Shown one piece after another: positions 24,241-37,331 of a stretch of 64,000 nt of DNA (positions are counted from its first letter, which is position 1; every line of letters begins with the position of its first letter). The position numbers and the translations under genes were made by a program. The DNA comes from Telopea speciosissima (taxonomy: Eukaryota > Streptophyta > Magnoliopsida > Proteales > Proteaceae), in NCBI RefSeq assembly GCF_018873765.1, contig NC_057925.1, forward strand, positions 1,132,927-1,196,926. The letters are read 5' to 3'. The notes below the pieces were generated by a model that was not told where the DNA came from, made no database searches, and saw nothing but the letters and a program-made list of their open reading frames with translations.

Positions 24241-27200
24241 GGTGGAGCAATTATTGTCAGTGGTGTGGGTCAGATTCTGAAACAGCTGATCCCTATGGCA
24301 ACCCAAGAGATTGAGTTTGCATGGAATGTCAAGGACGAGCTGGAAAAGTTGGTACGCACCGTGACTGCAATCCAAGCATTACTACATGATGCTGAAAAAC
24401 AACAAGAAGAAAATGAAAGTGTGAGATTATTCCTGAGAAGACTTAAAGATGTTGCTTATGCTGCTCAAGACGTTTTGGATGAATGTGGTTATCACACCAC
24501 AAGGGGATGCAGATGAGCAACAAGGTGAGCAACTTATTCTTGCACTCAATTTCAGTTGCTTTTAAGTTAAAGATGGCTCACAAGATCAAGAATATAAACA
24601 GAGAGTTGGATGAAATTAAAAATATCATGGATTCATTCGATTTTGTGAGGGTATCTACTACTACTGCACCCACAAATTTTCAAAATCAAAAGACCACCAC
24701 CACCATAGAGACATTCTCTTTTGTAGGTGAGTCTGAGCAGGTTATTAGAAGGGATGATGACAAGTCAGAAATAGTTAGCGTGTTAACTAGCTCTGACAAT
24801 CAAGAAATTCTTTCGATCCTTCCCATACTTGGAATGGGGGGGGGGGGGGGCTTGGAAAATCCACACTCGCCAAATTTGTATACAATGATGGTCTTGTAGC
24901 CAAGTACTTTGATAAAAGAATATGGGTCCATGTCTCTAAAGATTTTAATAGGAAGAAGATTTTAACAGACATCATAGAATCCGTTACCAATAGAACATGT
25001 CATTTTTCATCTACTGATGTGATCCAGCGGAATCTTAAAGATGCATGAACTGTGTGAGAAACGGTTTTTACTTGTACTGGATGATATATGGAATGATGAT
25101 ACTTGGCGACGATGGGATATGCTCAAGTCTTCATTACAAATTGGTGCGAGAGGTAGCAAAATCATTGCTACTACTCGATCGTATTGTTGAAGTTGCATCA
25201 AAGATTGGAACAATCCCTACACACCACCTTAAAAGCTTATCAGAAGATAATTGTTGGTCCATTCTCAAGAATAAAGCTTTTGGGAATGGAGGGGCAGAAG
25301 AGACTCAAAATATGGTGGCAATAGGGAAAGAAATTGCGAAAAAGTGTGGAGGTATGCCATTTGCTGCGAAATCACTAGGAGGGTTGATGCATATCAAGAA
25401 AGATGAACAAGTGTTGTAAAAAAATTATATGTAATGAAATTATATTTAATTTCATTCCATCTCATCATGGTTATCAATAAAGAATAGTGAGATTTGAGCT
25501 TTACCTATGGATAAAGATGGAATCCTTCCTGCACTAAAATTGAGCTATATATGATCACTACTTGCCATCACCTTTGAAACAATGTTTCTTATATTGCTCA
25601 ATATACCCTAAGGGTTATTATTTCTTGAAAGATGATATAATCCAACAATGGATGGCATTGGGATACCTTCAGCCATCCTTAGGAGGTAGGTAGGCTAATG
25701 GAAGATATTGGAAACGATTACGTCAACTACTTCTTGTGGAATTCATTCTTTCACGATGCAAAGAAAAATATGTTTGATGAGGTGATTGAGTTCAAGATGC
25801 ATGATCTTGTTTTTGATCTGGCAAATTCTCTTTCAAGGTCGTCTGACAACATAACTGTTGGGGCTGAAGAGTTGAAAAACAACAGCTTTGATGTTTTTCA
25901 TTTAAGACTTGATATGAATATGGAAGGTGACATAAAAATGATTCAAGAAGGGTTTTGGAGGGCGAGAAAGTTGCGGTCGTTGGTTTTGCACTTCAAGGTC
26001 ACCAACAGACCTTCTAATATTTTTTGCAGAAAAGTTCTTGATGTTTTGTTCAAAAACCTCAGGCATTTACGTGTCCTAAAGTTATCTAATCGCGAAATTA
26101 AAGAGTTACCATCCTCCATTAAGAAGTTGAAACACTTGAGATACCTTAACCTCAACGATAATCCGATTAAAGCATTACCTGCATCTATCACCAGCCTTCA
26201 CAATTTGCAGACATTGGACCTTCGTTATTGTCTTCTTCTAAAAGAACTTCCCCAAGGTATGAAAAAACTGGTAAACCTGAGGCAACTTTTCATTCGTAAA
26301 AATTTTCTACATTCCAGTCAAAAGCCAATTGAGATGGAGACATTAATTTGTCTTAATAACTTAGATATATTTTCGGTGGGCCACAAAAGGGGGCAAAGTA
26401 TCAAAGGGTTGCAACGCCTGGACCTTCGAAACGAATTATCTATCGTCAATCTCGAGAATGTGAGAAGTAGAGGGGAAGCAGAGGAGGCAAATTTAATGGG
26501 AAAAGATAAGCTTGTTGGGTTGTCTTTATCATGGAGAACTCATGTTTGGGGTGATGATCATAATATGAAAGGTGTTGTTGTTGTTGTTGTTGACGAAGAT
26601 GATGATGATGATGTATTGGAAGGTCTTCGACCTCATCCGAATCTGAAAGAACTGACCATCACAAACTTTAGAGGTGAAGATTTTCCTCGATGGATGATGA
26701 TGAATGGGTGTCAACAGTCATTTCTCCCCAATTTGGTTTAATCTCATTCTAGTAAACTGCGAGAGATTGGAACATGTCCCTCCACTTGGACAGCTACCGT
26801 CTCTTAAGCTTCTTTGGCTAAAGGGAATGAAAAGGATGAAGAGTCTTGGTTGCTGTGAGTTCTATCATGGTGGGGATGGCCGTAGCAATAATAATCATAA
26901 GCGGCTTCTTCCCTCTTACAGTTGCCCAGCTTGCAAGGTTCATTAATAATCCCTGCTTCCAGCTTCCCTCGCCTTGAGAAGATATCTGTAGAAGATTGCC
27001 CCAAGTTGATGATCATTCCCAGTCAGTTTCCTCCTTCTCTTAAACTACTCCAAATCAAAAGAAGCAATGGCATCTTGCTAAGGTCAGTCATGGAGGCTCC
27101 CTCTCTCACCCAACTAGAAATATCTGATGTTCCAGACTTTAATTTTCTACCAAAAGGATTATTGCACAACAATATCAAAGAATTAATTATTCAGAACTGC

Positions 27201-27839
27201 CCTGACCTTGAGGCAATTATTACCCCAAGTGACGAGGAGGGTGTGCAGCAAGTCCTCCTCCCATCATCTCTTGAACAACTGTTGGTATGTCAATGCCCTT
27301 CTCTAACTTCATTTCCAGATCTACGAGGTCTGCAGCACTCTCTTCGGAAATTTTATTTTCACAGCAATGAAAAATTCAGTCGATTACCAGAGGGTCTACA
27401 TACCCTCCGCACCCTTGAATGGTTGAGTATTGGTGGGTTTTCATCGGAGCTGGAGTCTTTTCCGGACTTGGAGCCTCTCCAACACTTGCCCTCCCTTCGA
27501 TTCTTATGTATTATTGGCTGGTCTAAGCTTACGTCTCTTCCTGAGCAACTTCAAAATCTCACCCAATTAGAGTTTTTGGGAATATATGTGTTTCATAGTG
27601 TGGCAGCTCTGCCGGAGTGGCTCGGGAACCTTTCTTCGCTTCGAACGTTGCAACTTGCAGATTGCAATAATCTGATGTATCTTCCAAAAGAGGAGCAAGG
27701 ACTGCGATTATTCACCGGAATAAAGGTGTTCGGTATTTTACGTTGCACCCTTCTCAAAGAAAGATGCACCAGGGGAAGTGGCGAGGAGTGGCTTAAGATT
27801 AAACACATTGAATTCGTCAACATTCATGGTGCACACTAG
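24241..27839 (+). pseudogene. CC-NB-LRR resistance gene, multiply frameshifted
   Basis: Intracellular immune receptor family (CNL, RGA-like). Parts in order: Rx-type coiled coil from ATG 24241 (MGGAIIVSG to AAQDVLDECGYHTTRG); a frame change near 24500; P-loop at 24831-24870 where GMGG is followed by a 15-G run before the LGKSTLAK codons; kinase-2 FLLVLDDIW and RNBS-B GSKIIATTR (about 25068-25180); GLPL-like CGGMPFAAKSL (about 25350); ARC2 and MHD motif (FKMHDLVFDLA, about 25790-25830); LRRs at 25698-26741 and 26922-27839. At least four or five frame changes or stops separate these parts, so no intact protein can be made. Reading order and spacing match one gene of normal length (about 1,150 codons). 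The LRR half has the longer open frames. Confidence 0.88.
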
Positions 27840-28616
27840 TCTTTCTTCAGAAGTCAGGTACTACTTAGTCATCCATCCAATGTCTCTATCTGTCTATCTA
27901 TCTCTGAATCTTATATATCATTCACAATCTCTAATTCATACTATTTTTTTCTTTCTATTATTTACTTTTAATGACTCTTTCTCTTTTTTTTTTTATTGAC
28001 AGGAAAATTAAATGTTGGAAGAGTGATGGTGAATGGGTGAGGCTTCAGAGAGATCGAGTACTTTTGTTGATTGATTGATTTAATTAGTACGTTTCCCTTG
28101 CCCAAGCAAGGGTCGCTCCATGATTCTGGTATCTCTCTCTTCTCTCTCTCTCTCTCTCTCTCCATCATTTATTTCTTTAATTATTTATTCATAATCTTCC
28201 TCAATTCCTTCGATGATCTCTATGCATGAGAGAATGTCTAGTTAGATTCATTTCAATGACAATTTACCTTCCAAATCAAATTTTCAGAATTTCATTGCAC
28301 TTTCCAGCTACTCTTAATTTCCTCACCTAAAAATTCAATTTCTTATTTATTTATTAATTAGGTCTCTCTCTTCTACATGCTCTTTATCTATATATTCAAC
28401 ATCTATTGTTAATCTTAATATATAGTTATCCAAGCTAACCAACCAACCAAAAAACAAAAAATAAATAAAATTAGTCAATGTAGATGAGATGCTTCCATAT
28501 ATAATTAAGTTCATTTTGGTTTGTTAAGGCTTAATTTATTTTCTTTCTATTCTTTTTGTAAAAGTCTACTACTGATGTACATATGGTGCACATTTAGTGG
28601 CATCTTAGGACTTTCA
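27840..28616. other. Region 3' of the NLR
   Basis: Probable 3' UTR and intergenic sequence with CTATCT/TCTCTC runs (27885-27905, 28131-28163). No gene seen. Confidence 0.4.
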
Positions 28617-30090
28617 AAGGAAGAATTGGTGTCCTTAAACATCAATCAAATCTCATATAAGAACAAGCATTGGGTTAATAGGTGCACAGAAGTTTCAATG
28701 TGGCAAAGGCAGAGATGGCATATTCTAGCAAGGAAATACCCTTCCATTTGATTCAGCAGTCTGAATTCTTCTCCTAGCTGCTACCTTGCTAGGAGAAAAA
28801 AAATAGGTATGACTACAACTTCATGACAACCATTCTATGAATTGAAACAAATTGTGATACATATCGTTAAATTGTGCATAAGTGATGCATTAGATAAGAC
28901 AGGCAGGTGCAAACAATTTCATTCCAGACATGCCCATGGTGGCAACTGTCATATTGGCACCTCTTCTGCTCTTCTCTATTCTTCCCTTTCCACCCCCAAA
29001 TTAAGGAAATGAAGCACTCTTGATGATATCCATCATTGTATTTTACTTGTTCTGATCAGATAGAAGTTTTAAGGGTGTGGAAGGGGTGTGGAGGGAGCTT
29101 ATTATGAGTTTGTCATTTTGGAAACTAATAGGTGGTTGTGTTATTTGGCAGGCAGGGGACAGAAATAACAAAAGCGACGTACTGAGGTGATCTTCATCAT
29201 AGAATTGAAGAAAATGGCAGCAAGTACTGAGAAGCTCTTTGTTTTATTTTTTTATTTTCTGGTATGTGAAGGCTTTTGTGGAGGACCTTTTGATGTTTAT
29301 AGTGATGAGATTGACTGGAATATTGGATCTTTGATTTTTGAGATTAGTCTTCTTACAAGAAGCTTTTCATTTTTTTAGCATTCATTTCATTTCTAGATAT
29401 ATGAACTTGATGGGTCTTCTAGTTGTGAAGTTTGCTTTCAATGGTTGTTATGGTTTTATGTGGTTGAGGGGAATTCTTTGTAAGCAAAGAGACCAGAGGA
29501 AAAGAGTTTGTAACCTTATTCTCCATTTCTAGTGAAACCATTCTCATCTCACCGTGGACGTAGGCATCTTGTCGAACCACGTATATCCTTGTGTTGTGTT
29601 TGTTTGATCGTTCTTTATTTTGTTACATTGTATTTTCTGCATCGTCGATAAATTTCAGTTCATACAGGGAGAAGGTCAATTTTTTCCATTGTGGGTTTTC
29701 AGTGATGTGCTCACCCCCCCCCCCCCCCTCAACCTCCAATACAAAACAATGTAAAGATATGGTTTTTGTGCGTCTTGAACTCTTAGTTTACTTAAGTATT
29801 AATAAGAACTGTTTCAAATTCCTTTGCTTCAAGTATTTTAGATTTTTAAGAGAGTAGAGATTCTGATTTTTCAGCAAGAACTCTACGCTTACTTTAAGTT
29901 TCATCTGTTTGCTTGAGAGGAACTATGACACTTATTTTAATATCTGCCCTAGTTGTGTCTTCTCTTCAAATTACCATAACTGCACACATTTAAAGCTGTA
30001 TAGGATAATCACAACCAAGAAATTATCTGATTAAGAAGGCATGATTATGCCAAAAAAATTTTAAGTTGGAAGGTGAATCAACCCTCTAGT
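28617..30090. repeat. Direct repeat unit 1, unidentified noncoding segment
   Basis: 28620-29055 is repeated at 30625-31020 and 29853-30090 at 31020-31260; the 0.8 kb between (29056-29852) is missing from the second unit. The unit has no long ORF. A perfect 10-bp stem-loop (TTCTCCTAGC ... GCTAGGAGAA) lies at about 28769-28797. 29187-29378 is a 63-codon ORF of unknown meaning. A 15-C run lies at 29714-29728. Confidence 0.8.
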
Positions 30091-30621
30091 TTCTATGCTT
30101 TTGATTACATACACTTCAAATGAGAGGTTGCAATTATCAAACCCAACCAGTCCATAACGAGCCATTAAATATCTGTACTCCCTATAGAGGTATGATGTGA
30201 ACTTGTCTCTCTTAGACTACCACAGGATAGTAATCATGTTGCCATGAAATCTGGGCAGGTCCACAAAAGCCCAATCCAGACTGAGCAGAAACCAAATGTG
30301 CTGGGGGAGGAATAGCTGTCACACATAAATGATCTAAAAATGCCTGAGAAACCTTGTGCCTAAACTCTGTAGCTCCGATATATTTCCAAGGATCTTCATG
30401 TTGTCTTGGAATTGGCTTTTAAAAATTCTAGTATTCCGTCCAACCCACGAAGTCCATTCCACATGAGGAATCATTCTTATTAGGTATTTGCTTTCGTTTT
30501 TCTTTTTTTTTTTTAATTATTATTGAAATAGGTATTTCCTTTCTTGTTTAGGTCATAAGCTGCCTAGATAAAAGAGTACTTTTGAAATTGTCTGGAATGA
30601 CTATGATATAGTAAAAATGAG

Positions 30622-31260
30622 CATAAACATCAATCAAATCTCATATAAGAACAAGCAGTGGGTTAATTGGTGCACATAAGTTTGGCAAGATGGCATATTC
30701 TAGCAAGGAAATACCCTTCCATTTGATTCAGCAGTCAGAATTCTTCTCCTAGCTGCTATCTAGCTAGGAGAAAAAAATATGTATGACTACTTCATGACAA
30801 CCATTTTATGAAAAAAAGGGTGATACATATCTTTAAATTGTGTATAAGTGATGCATTAGATAAGACAGGCAGTTGCAAACAATTTCCTGCCAGACATGCC
30901 CATGGTGGCAACTATCATATGGGCACCCCTTCTGCTCTTCTCTATTCTTCCCTTTCCACCCCCAAATTAAGGAAATGAAGCACTCTTGATTATATATATC
31001 ATTGTATTTTACTTGTTCTCAGAGATTCTGATTTTCAGCAAGAGCTCTAAGCTTACTTAAGTATCATCTGTTTGAGATGAACTATGACACTTATTTTAAT
31101 ATCTGCCCTAGCTTGTTGCGTCTTCCTTCTAGTAACCATAACTGCAAACATTTCAAAGCTGTATTGGATAATCACAACAAAGAAATTAGTTGATTAAGAA
31201 GGCATGAATGCCCCCCCCGCCCCCAAAAAAAAAAAAAATCGAAAGGTGAATCATCTTTCT
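30622..31260. repeat. Direct repeat unit 2
   Basis: Second copy of the segment at 28617-30090, shortened by loss of the middle 0.8 kb, with scattered substitutions. It retains the stem-loop around TTCTCCTAGCTGC/GCTAGGAGAA. No coding potential seen. Confidence 0.8.
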
Positions 31261-32144
31261 TAGTAGTTGCATATACTTCATCTTCAGGTGTACTTACAGT
31301 CAAAAAAAATAGCTTCAGGTCTGCCCAAGATTTATCTTATCCATCAAGCATCAAAAGTAGGGATTAAATGCTAAATCTTTATTGTGCTCTAATGTTTTTT
31401 AAATGGTTCAGAAAAGAGGAATTTCGTTTCAAGTGGATTAGAACCTTGACCAGGCCTAAGATCATACACATTTTGATGCTGCAATTGGATCGTATTGATT
31501 ATACAGGCTATACGGGTAGGAGGAATCATTGATTTCTGGTCCTCTGTTCCATCTTCCCTTTCAAAATAGAGGGAGATGTTTCTAGCTATCTAAAATTAGA
31601 TATGACATCGGCACAATGACACAACAGAGCTTGTTGCTATCTTAGAAATCCATTATAAGATAAACCAACTTCTTGTAAGACTTCTCCACCTTACTCCCAG
31701 CATCAAAATTTATGAAAACATAAGACATAGTATATAACCTTAACAATCAACCTACTAGAATCCAAGAGAATTCGATAATTCAGAAGCAAGTGAGACTGCA
31801 ATTAAAGCTACATAAGGGGAAAATCTGAAGATCAGAAAATGAGAATTCCTTGAAGAGAGTACCCAGAATATCAATTGTTTTCTGTCATTTAGGAACCCCT
31901 TTTGCCTCTTTCTTTGAGTGAGCAAAAGTAACATAATGTATGCTTTCTATCATCTCAAAAATAGTGGCATATGAGCATATCTGCTAACTTGGCAAGTCTG
32001 ATGGAGATAGTTTTTCAGATTTTACTAACTAACAAGAATGTTCCAACTTCCATTGTTCTTGTGTCAATTTAAGTCCCAACTGATTCATTTACAATCATTG
32101 CTGTATAGCCTTACTTATGGATGGGGAGAGTGTATGTAATCAAT

Positions 32145-32193
<49 letters not shown>

Positions 32194-32618
32194 AGATGTT
32201 CAATTTAATTTGCTAATGGATGACTGTTGAGTAGTCATATACTCATATTCTTATTGATAACTTGGCACATTAGTGGTGCATGATTTATTTTGGGACAAAT
32301 AGTGTATCCATTTTTTTTTCATGTGAGCCTAAATAGCTCATGGACCTGATATTGAAAAGCTGCTAAATTAGCCTAATTAATAATTCTAACATTTGAAGAC
32401 ATATAACTTTGGACCGAGTTTTCCTTCACCATCATGGCACCTGTACCATTGGATGCGTTATACTCGCACCCCGGATCATAATTAATTATTATTTCTCCCT
32501 CATGACGTGTAGATACCACTGCCATGTATGCTGGTGACCTGTTCTTGATGGTCAAACCCAGCTACAAAATTATTGACCATAATATAGGTTTGCCTGTGGA
32601 GGAAACTATTCGGGATCA
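31261..32618. other. Intergenic region with AT microsatellite
   Basis: No gene recognised. An (AT)n run covers about 32147-32191. A 60-codon minus-strand ORF at 32373-32555 has no recognised domain. Confidence 0.5.
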
Positions 32619-32619
32619 T

Positions 32620-35221
32620 GGGTGACGCACCATGACAAGGGAAAAGTAAGTTCTAGCCCTTAATTTTATTTATTTATCTTTTCCCTCGATGCCCTCGAAG
32701 TGCGGGTCAAGGGTTGAACTGGTCGGGCTATTTTAGATGAGTAGGAGATATTTTGTTTGTGGGTCCCATTTGCCTTGGGAAGCGTGTGAAGGACTTGTGT
32801 CCTCATATCATGTGGACCCCGTTCTTTAATAACCTTATTTCTTATTTAGAACTAATGGGTTAACCCATTTGGCTTAATGACCCATCCAACTTTGGTGGTC
32901 CATTTAACTTGGGTGGCCTATTTAACTTAAGTGACCCATTTAAGTTTATTTGACCCAAGAATAGGTTTTATTCTATTTCTTGCCCAACCAAATGGGCCCA
33001 TCCTTATTGGGTTATTTTCTATTTAAAACCAGTGGGTCAACCCATTTATCTCTTGACCCATTTGACTTAAAAGACCCAAGGCCCACTTACTATAAATAGG
33101 ACAAAAGGGGGGAGAAGCATTCATTTCTCTTTACTAATCTCATTTACCCAAAACGTGGGGAGAAGGCAAAGAAGAGAAAGAAAGAAGAAATGAGGAAGAA
33201 GGAATGAGAAAAGGAGGAAGGAGAATGGAAAAGCGTGGCTGAAGGCTTGGAACCTCACCTTGTGGAGCCCTCTACGTGGAGCTTGTCTATATTGGGGGTA
33301 GGTAAGCCATTAAATCCCACATCTCTTCTTCTATTTTGGGTTTTACGGTTTGAAAAATGGGAGAGAATCGATCGAGGGTTTATCTTGGAACCCAAGGAAT
33401 CGATGAAACCTCTAAGCCTTGGTTATTGAGGAGTTATTTTACTCTATGGCTTGTTCTAAAGCTCTCAATCTCATTCCAATTGAAAGACTTAGGGATTCTA
33501 CCCTATTATGCCCTAAATTAGGTTCTCTTTGTTTTCCCTCTTGAATCCTTGGGATACATGGACCTAATGAGGTTTTAGAACCCTACTGGACCTAGGAGGA
33601 AGCTTTCTTGAAGCCTCCTTACCTTTAAACCCCTTGGGAAAGAAACCCCTGGTGAGAAACCTTTCAATTTTCGATTCTGCAGGTATATGATTTTACATGC
33701 GGTTTCAAGACCTACGAGAAACCACCTCCTGAATAAGCCCCTGTTAAAGTTGGTTTTAGGTGCGGTTTCATATTCTGAGACAAACCATCCGTAAAATCAC
33801 CCTTGGCTGAGACCTTCCTAAGCCCCTGGTTAGCTAGGATTTACATGTGGTTGCAGGAATTGGGCATGAGACCACCCATAAAACCACCATGCCTCTGAAA
33901 CCTTATACTTAAATGATTTATGGGATACCTTTTGGGGATCCTTCCCTTTACTTATTTAACCTTATTCTCACTCTTTCTTTAGGTTTAAATTCCCATATTG
34001 TGACGTGTTACTTAATCGCGGCGACAACTTGTAACATCGGGGCATAACGTATACTGTGAGTGGGTTTGGTCTTGTTTGGGCTTTCTATCATTAAATATAC
34101 ATGTATCATGCTAGTACAATAATTATTAAGCATGCTTGTGCATTTTGCATATTTATAATGATGATGATATGATGATGTTATGGTTGCTTTCTTTTTCCTT
34201 ATTGGGTTACGGTGTCAATGAATGCTGGTGCTGAAACCCCAGACTATATATAATATTTTGATTGAATGCCATATTGAACTGTATCCGTCGTGCCTTACTG
34301 GTAACCGGGCACTAAACTAGATGAAAAGTTGATGCGCCAAAATTACCTCTCGGAACGATAGGAATTGCATGTAGTATATCTGTGGCTAGGACCTACACCC
34401 TTATGCTACGACCCTTACCAACAGGGGTTTAGGTGCTGGGTAATCAGTACACCGGATTCTGTGGAGGTGGGAGAGGCCAGTCATGGTAGTATTGGTTATC
34501 GGGGTCTGCCCCTGGGTGGTTTTGGTGGCTTCGACCGGCGTAGGCCCCCTGGTGACAATTGAGGTTCATTGTGGCAATAAGTTAAGTGACCCACAATGTT
34601 TCCCGAGTTGTCACAATAGCATATACCTCTGACTTAATTGTGATGTTAGGTGAAAAAATTATTTAACATATGCATGCATCATTGGACTATGTGAATTGTG
34701 TGTTTATGCATCCCCATCTCCTCACTGGCTCAGTGGAGCTAACCCCCTTGTGTACACATTTTTTTTTAGATTATGATGCAGGTACGGAGGAGCCGAAAGC
34801 TGTGTTAGAGAAACATGGCAACGGGTGTCCTTGTGACGATTGCGCCTACGGCGTGAGGATACTTGGGACTTGGTCCCTTTTCTGATTATTTTAGGGCTTA
34901 AAGCCCATATATAAACATTTACTGTTATACCCTTGTTGATAGTTATTAGATCGTAATGGAAAATGGATTAATTACAGTATTTATCATCTAGGCTTTGATC
35001 ATTTTGTAACTATTTGATTTTATATGCTTCCGCAAAACTATTGATCTTTTGGAATGTAATATTCCCCTTTCTGCACTCTGATATTATATTATTTTAATAT
35101 TGGTTATGACTGTGCATTGGGACACTGTGTCAGTGATCCTGGCAGCTTAGTAGAATGACACGCGTCGTCCTAGTCACCCTTTATAATGTATTTTATTCCT
35201 TGTTGAGATGGGGGCGTGACA
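32620..35221 (+). mobile_element. Long LTR of a Ty3/Gypsy-type element (solo or remnant)
   Basis: About 2.6 kb of noncoding DNA that ends in GGGGGCGTGACA, a usual right terminus of Tekay/Del-type plant Gypsy LTRs. It holds a short repeat rich in GACCCATTTAACTT (32870-33070), a purine-rich leader (33140-33230), and a region like other Gypsy LTRs near 34715-34800 (CACTGGCTCAGTGGAGCTAACCCC). No gag or pol lies next to it. The left edge is uncertain and no target duplication was fixed. Fossil; age not judged. Confidence 0.5.
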
Positions 35222-35887
35222 GGATGCCCAAGGAGAAGGATAGTTTCGACCTATACAATAGGGGGTGGGAGTTGATGATGAGATGAGACAAGAATCCCAT
35301 CACACGGTCACATCACTATCGGTTGAAGAAAACTTTCGCCTATAACTTTTGTGCCACATGTTTTTTATGTATATTTTGTCCTTTAAAGACGGTCAAATGA
35401 TCAAGAGGTTAACCACTTCTAATAGAGTTACTTCTTTGGTATAAACTAAAACAGGTAAGTGTTCTCTATGGAGGAGTGTGGCCCTTGTGTGTGCACAAGG
35501 GACCAATCGGAGTGCGCATCGTGGCATCAACAACGCAGTCATTTCTAGCTTTCATGGGAGGCAGGACAGTCATTTCGCCCCCCATGTTTGGGGCAGGGCG
35601 CACATTCCCACATTGAAAACTTTTCTCCAAAATAGATTTATTCAGCAAAGCCTGAATAAGCTTAGATCTAAATGATAGGTTGTACCTTTGAGTCTTATCA
35701 AATATCAAATGGGAGAAGAGTCTCCAAGCGACTGCATAGAGAAACCCTAGCTACTCATATAGTTTTTTTCCTGCCCGCTTTCTCTCTCCCCATCCTCCCT
35801 CCCCCTCCTATTGGTTATGTTTTGGGATTCCTCTCTAAGCTGCTATCTTAGAAATCCCCTCCCTTGCAAATTATAAAGTGATCGAGA
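35222..35887. other. Intergenic region
   Basis: No gene recognised. Short ORFs on both strands near 35470-35700 overlap each other and have no domain. Confidence 0.4.
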
Positions 35888-36074
35888 GATTAGATAGGGA
35901 AGCAGATTTCTGTCCGGGAGTGTGGCTTACGCTAGCACCCTCATGTGTCTATCTCTCTCTTCCTTAAAACAAGAGGGCAAAGTTGTCTTTTCATATGGGG
36001 AGGAGAGAGATAGACTCATGGGAGTGCTGGTGTAGGCCACACTCCCCGACAGAGTTCTTTTTCCCGGTTAGATA
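35888..36074. mobile_element. Fold-back MITE, copy 1, with 9-bp target duplication
   Basis: Body 35897-36065 begins GGGAAGCAG and ends CTTTTTCCC; its two arms (about 70-80 bp each) are reverse complements containing GGGAGTGTGGC, AGCACxCxCATG and GTCTATCTCTCTC. Flanks GATTAGATA (35888-35896) and GGTTAGATA (36066-36074) form a 9-bp target duplication with one mismatch. Long inverted arms plus 9-bp duplications point to a non-autonomous Mutator-like element. Copies 2 and 3 are at 42784 and 43170. Confidence 0.85.
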
Positions 36075-37200
36075 TTATGTATATCAAAAATAAATTTTCT
36101 TTTGGGAAAAGGTTTTTTGAGCCACTCGAGGGGAGGGTACGCTAACACGTTCACTCAATATCTCTCTCATTTTCATATGAAATTTCTTCACTGCCCTCCA
36201 ATATGCAAAACTATTTCATTGCACCTCATTGGTGCACTCCTCTAGGCTGCCTACACTGCTTGCTCAGAGAACCCCTCCCTTTTCTTTATTCATCATTTGG
36301 ATTTGAAATCACCTAAGGGGGACCAAGGAGTTTCCAAGAAATACCTTGGAGATATATGACAAAGATATTTAAAGTGATATTTAAATATGACAAAAATATT
36401 TAAAGTGATATTTAAAGTGGTTTGTGAATTGGTGTATTAATAAAACTGAGGGGTCCACTAAACATATAGCTCACCCTAGGTTTCCCTTGGCCGTAGCTCA
36501 TTGAAAAAATAATATCTAATAAGAGGGTGGATTGAAATATGGGATTGCAAGTTGGATCTAGTTTTCTTTCACCAATCGGTATCGGCCTTGTCCGAAATTG
36601 AAACGATCCAGTGAAGCCGATACCTTATTCTTTGATCAGGACAACTTACAATCAAAGTGGGCAGATATTGGTTGACAAGGACATAATTCCATATCAAAGT
36701 GGGCAGATATTGGTCAGGGTCAGGGTCAGGGTCAGGGTCAAACTGGTAAAGACAATCTCCTTCTCGAAATAATTGGACACTGACATGATAGGTAAATAAT
36801 TATTCAATTCCCAGTATCATATCAAAATCCTTCATATTCAATACAATTAAATCTACTCTAAATTCTCTATCTCTTATGACCACTACACATGACTCCCACA
36901 TTTGATCTATCAATACCAACACTGAAGAGATATTGATATGGATCAGCCATATAGGATATTTTCCCTCAAATTTAATTAAAATTTGTTTTTAGACAGATTT
37001 ATCCTTAGTTATAGCCATTTCATTGATTTGGAATCGGACAAGTATCGAGATTAGATATTAGACACGATATTAAGCGTATCAGCCGATCCGATACCATTTT
37101 TTTCAAACCATAGCGGGACTGCGGGAGGGAGGATCCAAGTGGATGAGGATGAATCATAAAACGCGCCGTTGATATTTTACGGTTTATACTATTTATGAAA
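36075..37200. other. Intergenic region with short tandem repeats
   Basis: No gene. Includes a 24-bp unit (ATCAAAGTGGGCAGATATTGG) twice at 36653 and 36693, and about five GGTCAG units at 36712-36740. 36570-37110 carries ATCGGTATCGGCC and its inverted relative ATGGTATCGGATCGGC at the far end, suggesting a decayed DNA transposon of about 540 bp. Confidence 0.5.
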
Positions 37201-37331
37201 GAAAATACGAACCCCACCTTAAATCCGTTTCCTTTTTATAATTCTGTATCTGCTACCCTTCCCAGCCTTTTCTATTTCTCTCTTTCTCTCGCTTTCTGTT
37301 TCTATTCCCTCCAATCCATCTCAAGCTCACC

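Noticed and set aside
28890-28915. Match of GTTTGCACCTGC to miR530-like sequence
   Set aside because: Only 11-12 nt match and the second copy of the segment carries a change within it; no paired arm was found.
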